Assembly: GCF_025822765.1 (NCBI RefSeq)
Contig: NZ_JACKUK010000009.1
Location: 62,973-126,972, forward strand
Length of the DNA: 64,000 nucleotides
Source of the DNA: Mycobacterium barrassiae
GTDB lineage: Bacteria > Actinomycetota > Actinomycetes > Mycobacteriales > Mycobacteriaceae
Direction of reading: 5' to 3'
In this document: one piece after another, positions 26,758 to 34,384 of the stretch
How the letters are laid out: every line of letters begins with the position of its first letter
Position numbering within the stretch: the first letter of the stretch is position 1
Position numbers and translations under genes: made by a program
The notes under the pieces: generated by a model
Databases searched by the model: none
What the model was told of the DNA's origin: nothing
What the model saw: the letters and a program-made list of their open reading frames with translations, nothing else

Positions 26758-27488
26758 TCCTTCTCCTCATTGGGTTCCAGGTAGGCCTCGAAAAGCTCGG
26801 CGTACAGGCTCAGCGGTCCGTCTTCGGCACGGGGGCCCCAGATCTCGGCGGGGTCGAACGCGACGATGTAGATCGGCATCGGGTCGCCGATGCCGTCGCC
26901 GGTGCGGCAGAAGTAGGCGTAGTCACCTTCGAAGACGCGTTCCACCGTGCCGGTGCGCCCACGCAGGTATCCGGGCAAGCGGCTGTGCGCGTCGGCCGGG
27001 ACGTTGGTGATGCGCACCGTCGCGCCGACGGCGAACTTCGGGTGAGCGACGTCGCGACGGGGGCTGTCACCCAGTTTCAGGTAGGAGATCACCTGGTCGT
27101 CGACCGCCGGCTCGCCGGAACCCTCAGGCGCCGACGGTGTTTCGGCGATGCGCTCGGCAAGCTCCTCCTCCGTCACGTAGCCCTTGTCGATGAAGAACTG
27201 GGTGATGCCGCCCAGCCACTTCTCGTAGTAGCGGAACTTGAAGTAGTCGAAGGGGTTCATCGCCTCGGCGCCGGTGCGCAGGTCGGCCCACGTCCACTCG
27301 TCCTTGAAGGTGGTCGGCACCTCGTCGATGGGATAAGCCGGCAGCGCCGAGCCGAGGTGGTTCGACAGCCCCATCATCGCGACGTGGATGCCGAAGATGC
27401 GCTTCTCCCACTCTTCGACGAAGACACGCTTTTCGAACGTGAACTCGGGCAGACCTTCCAGGCCGCCGAGATAGTGCTGGAGTTTCAT
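26754..27488 (-). CDS. nthB: Nitrile hydratase beta subunit
   Basis: A 244-residue subunit. The N-terminus MKLQHYLGGLEGL is the standard beta-subunit start. FEKRVFVEEWEKRIFGIHVAMMGL, MNPFDYFKFRYYEKWLGGI and the SH3-like C-terminal half (VGATVRITNVPA, RTGTVERVFEGDYAYF, MPIYIVAFDPAEIWG) follow. The beta subunit closes the active site around the cobalt of the alpha subunit. The ATG at 27488 overlaps the stop of the DUF1097 gene, and the end overlaps the alpha gene, so the operon is translated as a chain. Confidence 0.95.
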   Translation of the reverse strand: MKLQHYLGGLEGLPEFTFEKRVFVEEWEKRIFGIHVAMMGLSNHLGSALPAYPIDEVPTTFKDEWTWADLRTGAEAMNPFDYFKFRYYEKWLGGITQFFIDKGYVTEEELAERIAETPSAPEGSGEPAVDDQVISYLKLGDSPRRDVAHPKFAVGATVRITNVPADAHSRLPGYLRGRTGTVERVFEGDYAYFCRTGDGIGDPMPIYIVAFDPAEIWGPRAEDGPLSLYAELFEAYLEPNEEKE

Positions 27489-28009
27489 CAGGCGGGGCTT
27501 CCTTCTGTTGACGGGGCGGTTTCGGGCTTCTTCGTCATGACGTTGGCGAGGTACTCCGAGAGCAATCCGAAGGACGCCCCGAGGACGCACGCAACGGCGG
27601 CGACCAGGCCCGGGTGGGAGACGGTCGTGACGGTGATGGTGTTGCCGGTGCCCGCGACCGTCGACACGGTCGAGGCGAAGCCGACGACGACGGCCGGGGT
27701 GGTAGCCAGCAGCGGTACCCAGGACGCCTGCACCATCACAGCGCTGCCGACACCGACGGCGATGGCGGTGACCAGCAGGCTGCCTCCCATCAGGTGAGCG
27801 GCGTAGAGGCTGGCCGACGCGATCACGACGCCGACCAGGTTCGACGACAGCGATCGCACCCATCCGGTGACGCCGCCGCCGACGAAGAAGAACGATGCCC
27901 ACGTGAGGAACACCACCCAGATGGGTACCGTGATGACTTCGGCGGTGAGCGCGACCGCCAGTCCACCGAGGACGCCTATGCTCAGCGTCAGAGCTGTTCG
28001 TGAATCCAT
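27488..28009 (-). CDS. DUF1097 inner-membrane protein, first gene of the nitrile hydratase operon
   Basis: A 173-residue protein with about five hydrophobic helices and small glycine-rich turns (FFFVGGGVTGWV, GAGNTI-like turns), matching DUF1097. Relatives such as E. coli YcdZ are of unknown function. Being first in this operon and overlapping the beta subunit gene by ATGA, it is a candidate permease for nitriles, amides or ammonium. That is inference. A divergent GlxA/AraC regulator faces it across 173 bases. Confidence 0.83.
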   Translation of the reverse strand: MDSRTALTLSIGVLGGLAVALTAEVITVPIWVVFLTWASFFFVGGGVTGWVRSLSSNLVGVVIASASLYAAHLMGGSLLVTAIAVGVGSAVMVQASWVPLLATTPAVVVGFASTVSTVAGTGNTITVTTVSHPGLVAAVACVLGASFGLLSEYLANVMTKKPETAPSTEGSPA

Positions 28010-28182
28010 GAAATGAGGTTCAGGGCAGTAGGTTTCGCCGAAGTTACACTCAAATTTCTCTGCCCCGCAGGACCGGACACGAATCGCGCAAATCCGGACC
28101 TTGGCTCGCCCGCAACGTGGACGTAACAGTCGCGAGCTATCTTGACTCCACTTCAGACGGGGGCACGAAAGGACAGCAGCTG

Positions 28183-29223
28183 ATGTCCGACGGGAGCCGA
28201 CCCCAACGGCAGCGCAGGACCATCGTGTTCGCGCTCTACGACAAGGTCACGCTGCAGGACGTCGCCGCGCCGCTGGAGATCTTCGCCCGCGCCAACGACT
28301 TCGGCGCGCGATACGAGGTGATCCTCGCGTCGGTGGAGGGAAAGCCGGTCAACACAACATCATTCGTCACCCTCAACGTCGACACCTCGCTCGATGAGGT
28401 GCCCGACCGGATCGACACATTGATCGTGCCGGGCGGAGTGCCCGCCGATTTCACCTTCACTCCCGGCGAGCACGACATCCCCGAGGAGCAGACGCCCGAC
28501 GTCGTCGCCTCGGCGTTGGAGATGGTGCGCGAACTGGCGCCGCGGGCACGACGGGTGGCGTCGGTGTGCACGGGCGCGTTCGTGCTCGCCAAGCTGGGAC
28601 TGCTCGACGGGCGCCGGGCCACCACGCACTGGGCGCACTGCCAGGAGTTGGCGCGGGCCTACCCCGAGATCTCGGTGGACCCGGACTCGTTGTTCGTGCA
28701 GGACGGACCGTTCATCACCGGGGCGGGGATCAGCGCCGGGATCGACCTGGGTCTGGCTCTGGTGGAGAGCGACTATGGGCCGGACGTGGCACGGCGGGTC
28801 GCGCGGTGGATGGTGGTGTTCCTGCAGCGGCCGGGCGGGCAGGCCCAGTTCAGTGTGTGGACCGAGGCGGCATCGCCGGTGTCGACGGGGCTGCGAGAGA
28901 TCCTGGACGCCGTCGTCGCCGAACCCGCTGCGGACCATTCGCTCGCGGCGATGGCCGATCGCGCGGCTGTCAGCGAGCGGCATCTGGTGCGGATGTTCCA
29001 CGACCAGGTCGGGACGACGCCCGCCCGGTTCGTCGAACGGGCGCGCGTCGAGGCCGCCAAGGTGCTGCTGGCGACGGGCGATCACAGTCAGGAAGCGGTG
29101 GCGCGACGGGCGGGGTTCGGATCAGCGGACACGATGCGGCGCACGTTCCGCCGCGCGCTGGGCGTCTCCCCTAGCTCGTATCGCAGGCGGTTCCGGACGA
29201 CGGGCGTGGGAGCGCCGGCGTAG
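28183..29223 (+). CDS. GlxA-type regulator: DJ-1/PfpI domain plus AraC helix-turn-helix
   Basis: A 346-residue regulator. The N-terminal DJ-1/PfpI-like amidotransferase fold spans residues 12-190, with VCTGAFVLAKLGLLDGRRATTHW holding the conserved Cys elbow. The C-terminal AraC/XylS DNA-binding domain (about 240-335) has two HTHs (LAAMADRAAVSERHLVRMF and AVARRAGFGSADTMRRTFR) and ends with GVSPSSYRRRF. I prefer the ATG at 28183, which has AAAGGA upstream, over a GTG 66 bases earlier. It is divergent from the nitrile hydratase operon and is its likely activator, with a nitrile or amide as effector. A TATCTT -10 candidate lies at 28138-28143. Confidence 0.88.
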   Translation: MSDGSRPQRQRRTIVFALYDKVTLQDVAAPLEIFARANDFGARYEVILASVEGKPVNTTSFVTLNVDTSLDEVPDRIDTLIVPGGVPADFTFTPGEHDIPEEQTPDVVASALEMVRELAPRARRVASVCTGAFVLAKLGLLDGRRATTHWAHCQELARAYPEISVDPDSLFVQDGPFITGAGISAGIDLGLALVESDYGPDVARRVARWMVVFLQRPGGQAQFSVWTEAASPVSTGLREILDAVVAEPAADHSLAAMADRAAVSERHLVRMFHDQVGTTPARFVERARVEAAKVLLATGDHSQEAVARRAGFGSADTMRRTFRRALGVSPSSYRRRFRTTGVGAPA

Positions 29224-29262
29224 TTCGAGCGAGCATGTCGGACCGCCGATCTAGCGTCGGCC

Positions 29263-29912
29263 GTGATGAGGTCGAATGCGATGTTGGCGGTGGGTGCGTG
29301 CTCGTGCTCGGCCTGTGGACGCGCCGGGGTGGTGCTTCTCGATTGTCGGACCGAGGCGTTGTGTCTGGAGTGCGCGGGTCTCGGTCATCTCGAGTTCTTG
29401 CCGCCCGGCGATCCTGCGTTCACGCGGAGGGCGAGAATCGCCAGTCGTCAGTCGGTGGTTGTCATGGGCTGGGTCCGGCGCTTCAGAGGCCCTGAGCGGC
29501 TGGGCATTCTGGTGAACCGGCCGCGATCGAACGCGCGGCCAAGGACTATCTCTCCGTAGGCGATCAACGCCCGAAAACGTCTCGGCGGGTCGAGGACCGG
29601 AAATTCAGGCTGAGATTCGTCGATGCGATCCGTGAGCAGTTTCCGGGATGCTCCGCTGACCGGGCTGACGCGATCGCGCTGCACGAGGCGGTGCGGACAA
29701 GCGGCGAGCTTGGGCAGCGCTACACGCAGCGGTCGTCGGATCCGGAAGCGGTGCGCCTCGCCGTGGCCGCGTCCGTCCGTCATCTCAATACCGAGTACGA
29801 CGCTCTGCTGGCAGCCGGTGCCGATCGCGAGTCGGCTCACGCCCGAGTACGGGATCGCATCGAGGACATCATGAATGCATGGCGCGACGGTGTCGCACTG
29901 CTCGACGATTGA
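29263..29912 (+). pseudogene. DUF2293 protein, single-base frameshift
   Basis: The first frame encodes a Cys-rich start (CSCSACGRAGVVLLDC, EALCLECAGLGHLEFLPPGD, FTRRARIASRQSVVV) and runs to RLGILV. The second frame continues EPAAIERAAKDYLSVGDQRP and the DUF2293 core (FPGCSADRADAIALHEAV, SSDPEAVRLAVAASVRHLNTEYDALL, VRDRIEDIMNAWR). The switch is at about 29512-29516, where GTGAACC would read in frame as GTGGAACC, that is one G lost. No other lesion is seen, so a sequencing error is possible. The four cysteines near the start could bind a zinc ion. Function is unknown. Confidence 0.78.
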
Positions 29913-30032
29913 CCCGCCATCGCTATCCGCTTTCTGCAGCGAAAGTACGAGTAACCCTCTGTATTTCGTGGATAACGATGGCTGCACCGGGCGCACAGCT
30001 GGGAAACTAAGCCCAGGAGCAGGCGCGCCGAT

Positions 30033-30578
30033 TCAGCCCTGCACCGTCGGCCAGAAGAGGTCGAACAACCGCGCCTCCCACCCCGCCGCGACACGCCCCG
30101 TACGGGCCCGCTCGGCGATGTGCGCCCCGACGATCGCGTCGATGAGCGTCGCGCCGTCGACGTCGGCGCGGAACGACCCATCCGCTTTCGCCGCGTCGAT
30201 CACCGACTCCAGATCGGCCCGCTGACGACCGAGGATGCGGCGGAAGATCTTGCTGAACTCGGGGTCGTCGTCGGTCAGCATGGCCGCCAGGCCGCCGAAG
30301 CCGATGCCCACTTCGATGGTCTTGACGGCTTCCTGGATGAGCCACCGCAGCCGATCGGGCGCCTTGGCGTCGGCGGCGAGGGGCTCGGGAGTGGCCACGC
30401 GCGACAGCGCCGCGGACAGCATGTCGCGGCGATCGCTGTGGCGGCGATAGATCGTGGTTTTCGCGATGCCCGAGCGCGCCGCCGCCGCCTCGACCGTCAC
30501 CGACCTGGGGCCCTTTGTCCGTAGCAGCGCCAACGTGGCATCGGCGATGCCTTCATCGACGTCCGGACGCTGCGCCAT
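30033..30578 (-). CDS. TetR-family transcriptional repressor
   Basis: A 181-residue regulator with the N-terminal HTH: IADATLALLRTKGPRSVTVEAAAARSGIAKTTIYRRH, ending in the classic YRR(H) motif at about residues 45-48. The C-terminal ligand domain (AVKTIEVGIGFGGLAAML onward) resembles TetR_C-type regulators with wide ligand pockets. It is divergent from a small membrane-protein gene. The 95 bases between them hold stacked palindromes, so it most likely represses both itself and that neighbour. Confidence 0.88.
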   Translation of the reverse strand: MAQRPDVDEGIADATLALLRTKGPRSVTVEAAAARSGIAKTTIYRRHSDRRDMLSAALSRVATPEPLAADAKAPDRLRWLIQEAVKTIEVGIGFGGLAAMLTDDDPEFSKIFRRILGRQRADLESVIDAAKADGSFRADVDGATLIDAIVGAHIAERARTGRVAAGWEARLFDLFWPTVQG

Positions 30579-30617
30579 CGTTCCTCCTCCGTCGCCGGGG
30601 AATACCGACGGCGGAAA

Positions 30618-30661
30618 AAAACGCTACACTAGACGTATCGCTACGATACGCGTAGCGTTTT
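30618..30661. promoter_or_regulatory. Operator region of nested palindromes between tetR gene and its neighbour
   Basis: AAAACGCTAC (30618-30627) and its exact complement GTAGCGTTTT (30652-30661) flank an inner palindrome CGTATCG-CTA-CGATACG (30634-30650). CGCTACG (30639-30645) also pairs with CGTAGCG (30651-30657). A TACACT -10 candidate lies at 30625-30630, inside the operator. The arrangement offers at least two overlapping TetR dimer sites. Confidence 0.75.
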
Positions 30662-30673
30662 GATAGTTGATGG

Positions 30674-31063
30674 ATGGAGCTGATCGACGTGTTGAAGGCA
30701 GTGCGCAACGTATCCACGACGTACGTGGCGTATGTGTGTCTATTGCTGACGTTCGTCGCGCTTGGGACGTTCGTCTACGCATTGGCCGCCGAAAGCGCGG
30801 TGGCGGGAATCGTCGGCGCCGCCCTGATCGTGTTGATGACCGCAGCGGTCGTGGGCTTCCGCATCGGAGCCCGCACGCGAGCGGCGTCCAACGACAGCGG
30901 CATCGACATCCCCGGTGAGAACATCTGGGCGCGGCCGCTACGACGTGAGCAGATCAGCAGGTACATGCAGAACTACCGCGCGGTGCGCGACAACCATGAG
31001 CAAATCCTTCAGGCGGTCGCTGTACCAGCGCCAGCGAATCTGGAGGATCGACGGGCCGCCTGA
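30674..31063 (+). CDS. Small membrane protein, likely target of the divergent TetR regulator
   Basis: A 129-residue protein with two transmembrane helices: about residues 17-38 (TYVAYVCLLLTFVALGTFVYALA) and 42-64 (AVAGIVGAALIVLMTAAVVGFRI). A cytosolic polar tail of about 65 residues contains REQISRYMQNYRAVRDNHEQIL. No known domain was recognised. Its promoter overlaps the stacked palindromes beside the tetR gene. It ends seven bases before the convergent serine hydrolase gene. Confidence 0.75.
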   Translation: MELIDVLKAVRNVSTTYVAYVCLLLTFVALGTFVYALAAESAVAGIVGAALIVLMTAAVVGFRIGARTRAASNDSGIDIPGENIWARPLRREQISRYMQNYRAVRDNHEQILQAVAVPAPANLEDRRAA

Positions 31064-31070
31064 TGATGCG

Positions 31071-32222
31071 TCAGGCGACGGCGGCGCCGAGCTCGGCGTA
31101 GACCGCGGCCTCGAAGCCAAGGATTGTCTCGACCATCTTGCCATCGAAGAACGGCAACAGCTGCGTCCCGATCACGGCGCCGACCCCCGCTTTGCGGTCG
31201 ATCCAGAAGAAGGTGTTGAACAGACCCGACCAGTCGCCCGAGCCGGCGCTGCGCATGCCCGGCAGATCGATCGAGTAGACGTGGAACCCGAGGCCCCAGC
31301 CTTGGGGCACGGGAAGTAGCTCGACCGGATTCGCCAACTCGGAATCCGTCGGTTCCATCTTCGGCGGCAGCGGCACGCCGTTGAGGTGGTCCTGCAGCGC
31401 GAGGTCGACGGTCGCCTCGTTGAGGATGCGGGTGCCGTCGAGCTCGCCGCCGTTGACCCACGCGCGCACGAAACGCCCGTAGTCGGCGATCGTCCCGTAG
31501 GACCCGTGGCCGGCCGCGTCCCACTCCTGGACGGCGTCCAGGTCGACGGTGGTCGGCGCCAGGCTGCCATCCGGTTGCCGGGAGAGGACCGGGAGCGATC
31601 GCGCACGCTGCTCGTCGGTCGGGGTGAACGTCGAGTCCGTCATGTCGAGCGGGCCCCAGACGTGCTCGGCGAGGTAGGCGCCCAGCGTCTGGCCGCTGAC
31701 GGCCTCGACGACCTGGCCGAGCCAGTCTGTGCTCATGCCGTACTCCCAGGCCGTGCCGGGATCGTGGACCAGCGGCGCGCTGATGCTCTGCTTGCGGCCC
31801 GTAAGTACATGCGGCCACCCGTGTTCGGTGCAGTACGTGTACAGCTTTTCGTTGAGGAAGTGGTAGCCGCAGCCGGCCGTGTGGTTCATCAGCTGGCGGA
31901 CGGTCGCCTGGGTCTTGGGGGCACGCAGGACAGGCTTGCCACCGTCGAAGCCGTCGAGCACCTGGAGCTCGCCGAACTCGGGGACCAGAGACGCCACCGG
32001 CGCGTCGAGGTCGATGCGGCCCTGCTCGACGAGCTGCAGCGCCGCGGTGGTCGCGACGGCCTTGGTCATCGACGCGTTGCGGAACATGGAGTCGGGCCGG
32101 GCATCCCCGGCTGCGCCCTCGTAAAGGACGCCGTCGCGGCTGACGATCGTGGCGGCGATGCCGTGCAAGGACCCGTCGGCGGTCACGCCGTTCAGTAGGT
32201 CGTCGATTCGCTCAAATCCCAT
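31071..32222 (-). CDS. Beta-lactamase-fold serine hydrolase (esterase/class C-like)
   Basis: A 383-residue member of the beta-lactamase-related esterase family. The nucleophile motif S-x-x-K is SMTK at about residues 51-54. The usual Tyr motif appears as YGM (WEYGMSTDWLGQVVEAVSG), and a GSGDWSG segment stands where the third motif is expected. There is no signal peptide, so cytosolic esterase or lactonase activity is more likely than antibiotic resistance. It is followed on the same strand, upstream, by a cytochrome P450, about 40 bases away, so the two may be one transcription unit. Confidence 0.87.
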   Translation of the reverse strand: MGFERIDDLLNGVTADGSLHGIAATIVSRDGVLYEGAAGDARPDSMFRNASMTKAVATTAALQLVEQGRIDLDAPVASLVPEFGELQVLDGFDGGKPVLRAPKTQATVRQLMNHTAGCGYHFLNEKLYTYCTEHGWPHVLTGRKQSISAPLVHDPGTAWEYGMSTDWLGQVVEAVSGQTLGAYLAEHVWGPLDMTDSTFTPTDEQRARSLPVLSRQPDGSLAPTTVDLDAVQEWDAAGHGSYGTIADYGRFVRAWVNGGELDGTRILNEATVDLALQDHLNGVPLPPKMEPTDSELANPVELLPVPQGWGLGFHVYSIDLPGMRSAGSGDWSGLFNTFFWIDRKAGVGAVIGTQLLPFFDGKMVETILGFEAAVYAELGAAVA

Positions 32223-32264
32223 GTCACACTCCTCTGCTCACCGGGATCATCGCATGTGTCGTGG

Positions 32265-33647
32265 TCACGCCGACGCGCTTCGGACGCGACGCCTCACCTG
32301 AGCGCGGATGGGTTCCGCGGCGACCATCGTGAAGGGCAGCGCCACCGGGAAATCGTCGCCAAGGGAGCGGATCTCGATGCGGCGGACGATGGTGGCCAGC
32401 GCGAGGGTGGCCTCGAGCATCGCGAAGTGATCGCCGATGCAGGTGCGCGGGCCCGCGCTGAACGGAATGTATTGCCAGCGGTCGAGTTTGACGGCATTTT
32501 GCGGAGCGAACCGATCCGGGTCGAACCGCACGGGGTCGTCCCACAACTCGGGGTCGCGGTGAATGGCGTACACCCCCACTGTGCACACCGTGCCGGCCTT
32601 CACCAGATATCCGTCGACCTCGATGTCGCGAGTGATCAACCGGGGAATCGAGGGAGCCGGCGGGCACAGGCGCAGCGCCTCGTGCAACACCTGGACCGTG
32701 TAGGGCAGGCGGGGAACGTCGTCGGGGGTGAGTTCGCCGTCGCCGGTGGCGTCCGTCTCGGCGCGCACCCTGGCCTGCATGTCGGGGTTGCGGCCGAGCG
32801 CCCACAGCGCATAGGTCAGGGTCGTCGCGGTGGTGTCGTGCCCAGCCGACATAAACACGACGAGTTCGTCGCGGATCTCGTTGTCGGTCAGGGGGCGGCC
32901 GGTGGCCTGGTCGGTGGCGGCGAGCATCGCCCGCACCAGGGGTGCGTCGCGGTCGGGGTCGTCGCGGCAGGCCTGCAATACCTCGATGGCGAGGCTGTGC
33001 ACGGTGGCGGCCGCGGCGCGCGCTCGCCGCCGCGCAGGGGTGGGCAGCCAGCGGGGCGGTCTGAAGGGACTGGTCACCCGCGAGGTGACATAGCTCAGGG
33101 CGGTCCTTAACGGTTCGGCGATGGCCTCGGCGCGCTCGTCGAGATCAATCCCGAGCACCGAACGGCCCAGTGCCCGCATGGTGAGCCTGCGGCTTTCTGC
33201 GTCGAGGTCGACGACGGCTTCGTCGGCCCAGCCGGCGGCGACGCCATCGGCGGCCTGAGCCATGTCACCCCCGAAGGCGCGAACGTTCTGCTTGGTGAAG
33301 ACGGGCTGCAAAGTACGCCGGCGGGGCAGCCACGCCTCGTGCGTGAACGTGAAAAGGCTCGGGCCGAACAGGTAGCGCACCTCGTCGTGGGCGGATGTCC
33401 GCTCGGCGGCGCTGCCGGTCTCACCGAGAATGTCGCGGGCCGCCTGAGGTGACGCCGTGACCACCGCCTCCGGGAACAACCATTTCGGGCCGGTCTTCAG
33501 GCGGGTCACATAGCCGCCGGCGTCGCGCAGCGTCTCCTGACCAGTGTGAAATGTCTTGACAGCGTTGACCTGCTGACGCAACGACAGCGGATTCCTCGGC
33601 ACGAGCGGCAGCCCGGCGAGGTCGGCGGACGGAGTTGTGCGGACCAC
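32265..33647 (-). CDS. Cytochrome P450 monooxygenase
   Basis: A 460-residue P450. The oxygen-binding I helix AGHDTTATT is near 268-276, the K-helix E-x-x-R is in LHEALRLCPPAP, and the heme ligand Cys is in FSAGPRTCIGDHFAM near residue 403. It starts LAGLPLVPRNPL without a membrane anchor, so it is soluble like other bacterial P450s. I prefer the GTG at 33647, which has AGAGGAG five bases upstream, to an ATG nine codons earlier. It resembles fatty-acid-type P450s in motif spacing. The redox partner genes are not in the window and the substrate is unknown. Confidence 0.93.
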   Translation of the reverse strand: MVRTTPSADLAGLPLVPRNPLSLRQQVNAVKTFHTGQETLRDAGGYVTRLKTGPKWLFPEAVVTASPQAARDILGETGSAAERTSAHDEVRYLFGPSLFTFTHEAWLPRRRTLQPVFTKQNVRAFGGDMAQAADGVAAGWADEAVVDLDAESRRLTMRALGRSVLGIDLDERAEAIAEPLRTALSYVTSRVTSPFRPPRWLPTPARRRARAAAATVHSLAIEVLQACRDDPDRDAPLVRAMLAATDQATGRPLTDNEIRDELVVFMSAGHDTTATTLTYALWALGRNPDMQARVRAETDATGDGELTPDDVPRLPYTVQVLHEALRLCPPAPSIPRLITRDIEVDGYLVKAGTVCTVGVYAIHRDPELWDDPVRFDPDRFAPQNAVKLDRWQYIPFSAGPRTCIGDHFAMLEATLALATIVRRIEIRSLGDDFPVALPFTMVAAEPIRAQVRRRVRSASA

Positions 33648-33719
33648 GGCGTCTCCTCTGTCAGACGTCAGCATCCGCCATGGGGCCAGCGATTGTCAGT
33701 GACTTTCGGTAATTCGCAA

Positions 33720-34295
33720 CTAGCGAGGCAACAAGCGACGGCGCTCGGTGATTCGAGCACGTGCGTCCGATGGCAAACAGTGGCCGAGGTTGAGCGGCGG
33801 ATCAAGGTGTGCGAGCACCTCCTTCTCGACATCACCGAGCGCATCACGGTCGTCGAACGGCGCGATGCTGACCATCAAATGATCTGCGATCCAAGCGGAT
33901 ACACGAATGTTGCTCCGACGGTCCAGTCGCCCCTTACCCGCTGGCACAAGGGCAAGCCGGTCGAGCAACAGGGTCGAGATGGTGAGACGGAACGTCGACG
34001 ACCGTGCGTTTCCGCGGATGTGCTGTCCACCAACTCTCTTGGCGAGGGTGGAGGACGATCCAGCTCCAGAGCGCTTCCTCGTGGCTCCCGTCTGGCCGGC
34101 GTAAAGCAAGCTCGACAGAGGCGCCCCGATCTCCTCGCCGAGCACCGCGCACGCTTCGTCGTCTCCCCACCAGGCGTACATGCCCGGCCTCGCCGTCGCC
34201 TCACGATGCTGAGGGAACTCCGCCGGAGGAATGGCATGACTTCGGTCGGTCAGCTGACGAACGACCTCTTGCGCCGCAGGCGACAAACTCGTCAC
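33720..34295 (-). CDS. GIY-YIG-like nuclease-fold protein
   Basis: A 191-residue protein. PGMYAWWGDDEA and SSLLYAGQTGATRKR stand where the two strands of a GIY-YIG domain belong, in the variant form GMY and YAG. They are followed by LAKRVGGQHIRGNARSSTFR with the usual Arg/His positions. A late Glu (VEKEVLAHLDPPLN) is in the right place for the metal ligand. I chose the GTG at 34295 because AGGAGG lies six bases upstream. It is divergent from an AAA+ ATPase gene 90 bases away. Base composition is less GC-biased than in its neighbours. Whether it cuts DNA is not known. Confidence 0.75.
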   Translation of the reverse strand: MTSLSPAAQEVVRQLTDRSHAIPPAEFPQHREATARPGMYAWWGDDEACAVLGEEIGAPLSSLLYAGQTGATRKRSGAGSSSTLAKRVGGQHIRGNARSSTFRLTISTLLLDRLALVPAGKGRLDRRSNIRVSAWIADHLMVSIAPFDDRDALGDVEKEVLAHLDPPLNLGHCLPSDARARITERRRLLPR

Positions 34296-34384
34296 ATCCA
34301 CCCTCCTACCAGAAAAGAAGTTGACCGCGCACCAATGCCCTGGGACTCTGTCCTGTTTGCCTTTACCCGACGACCTCAAACGCG

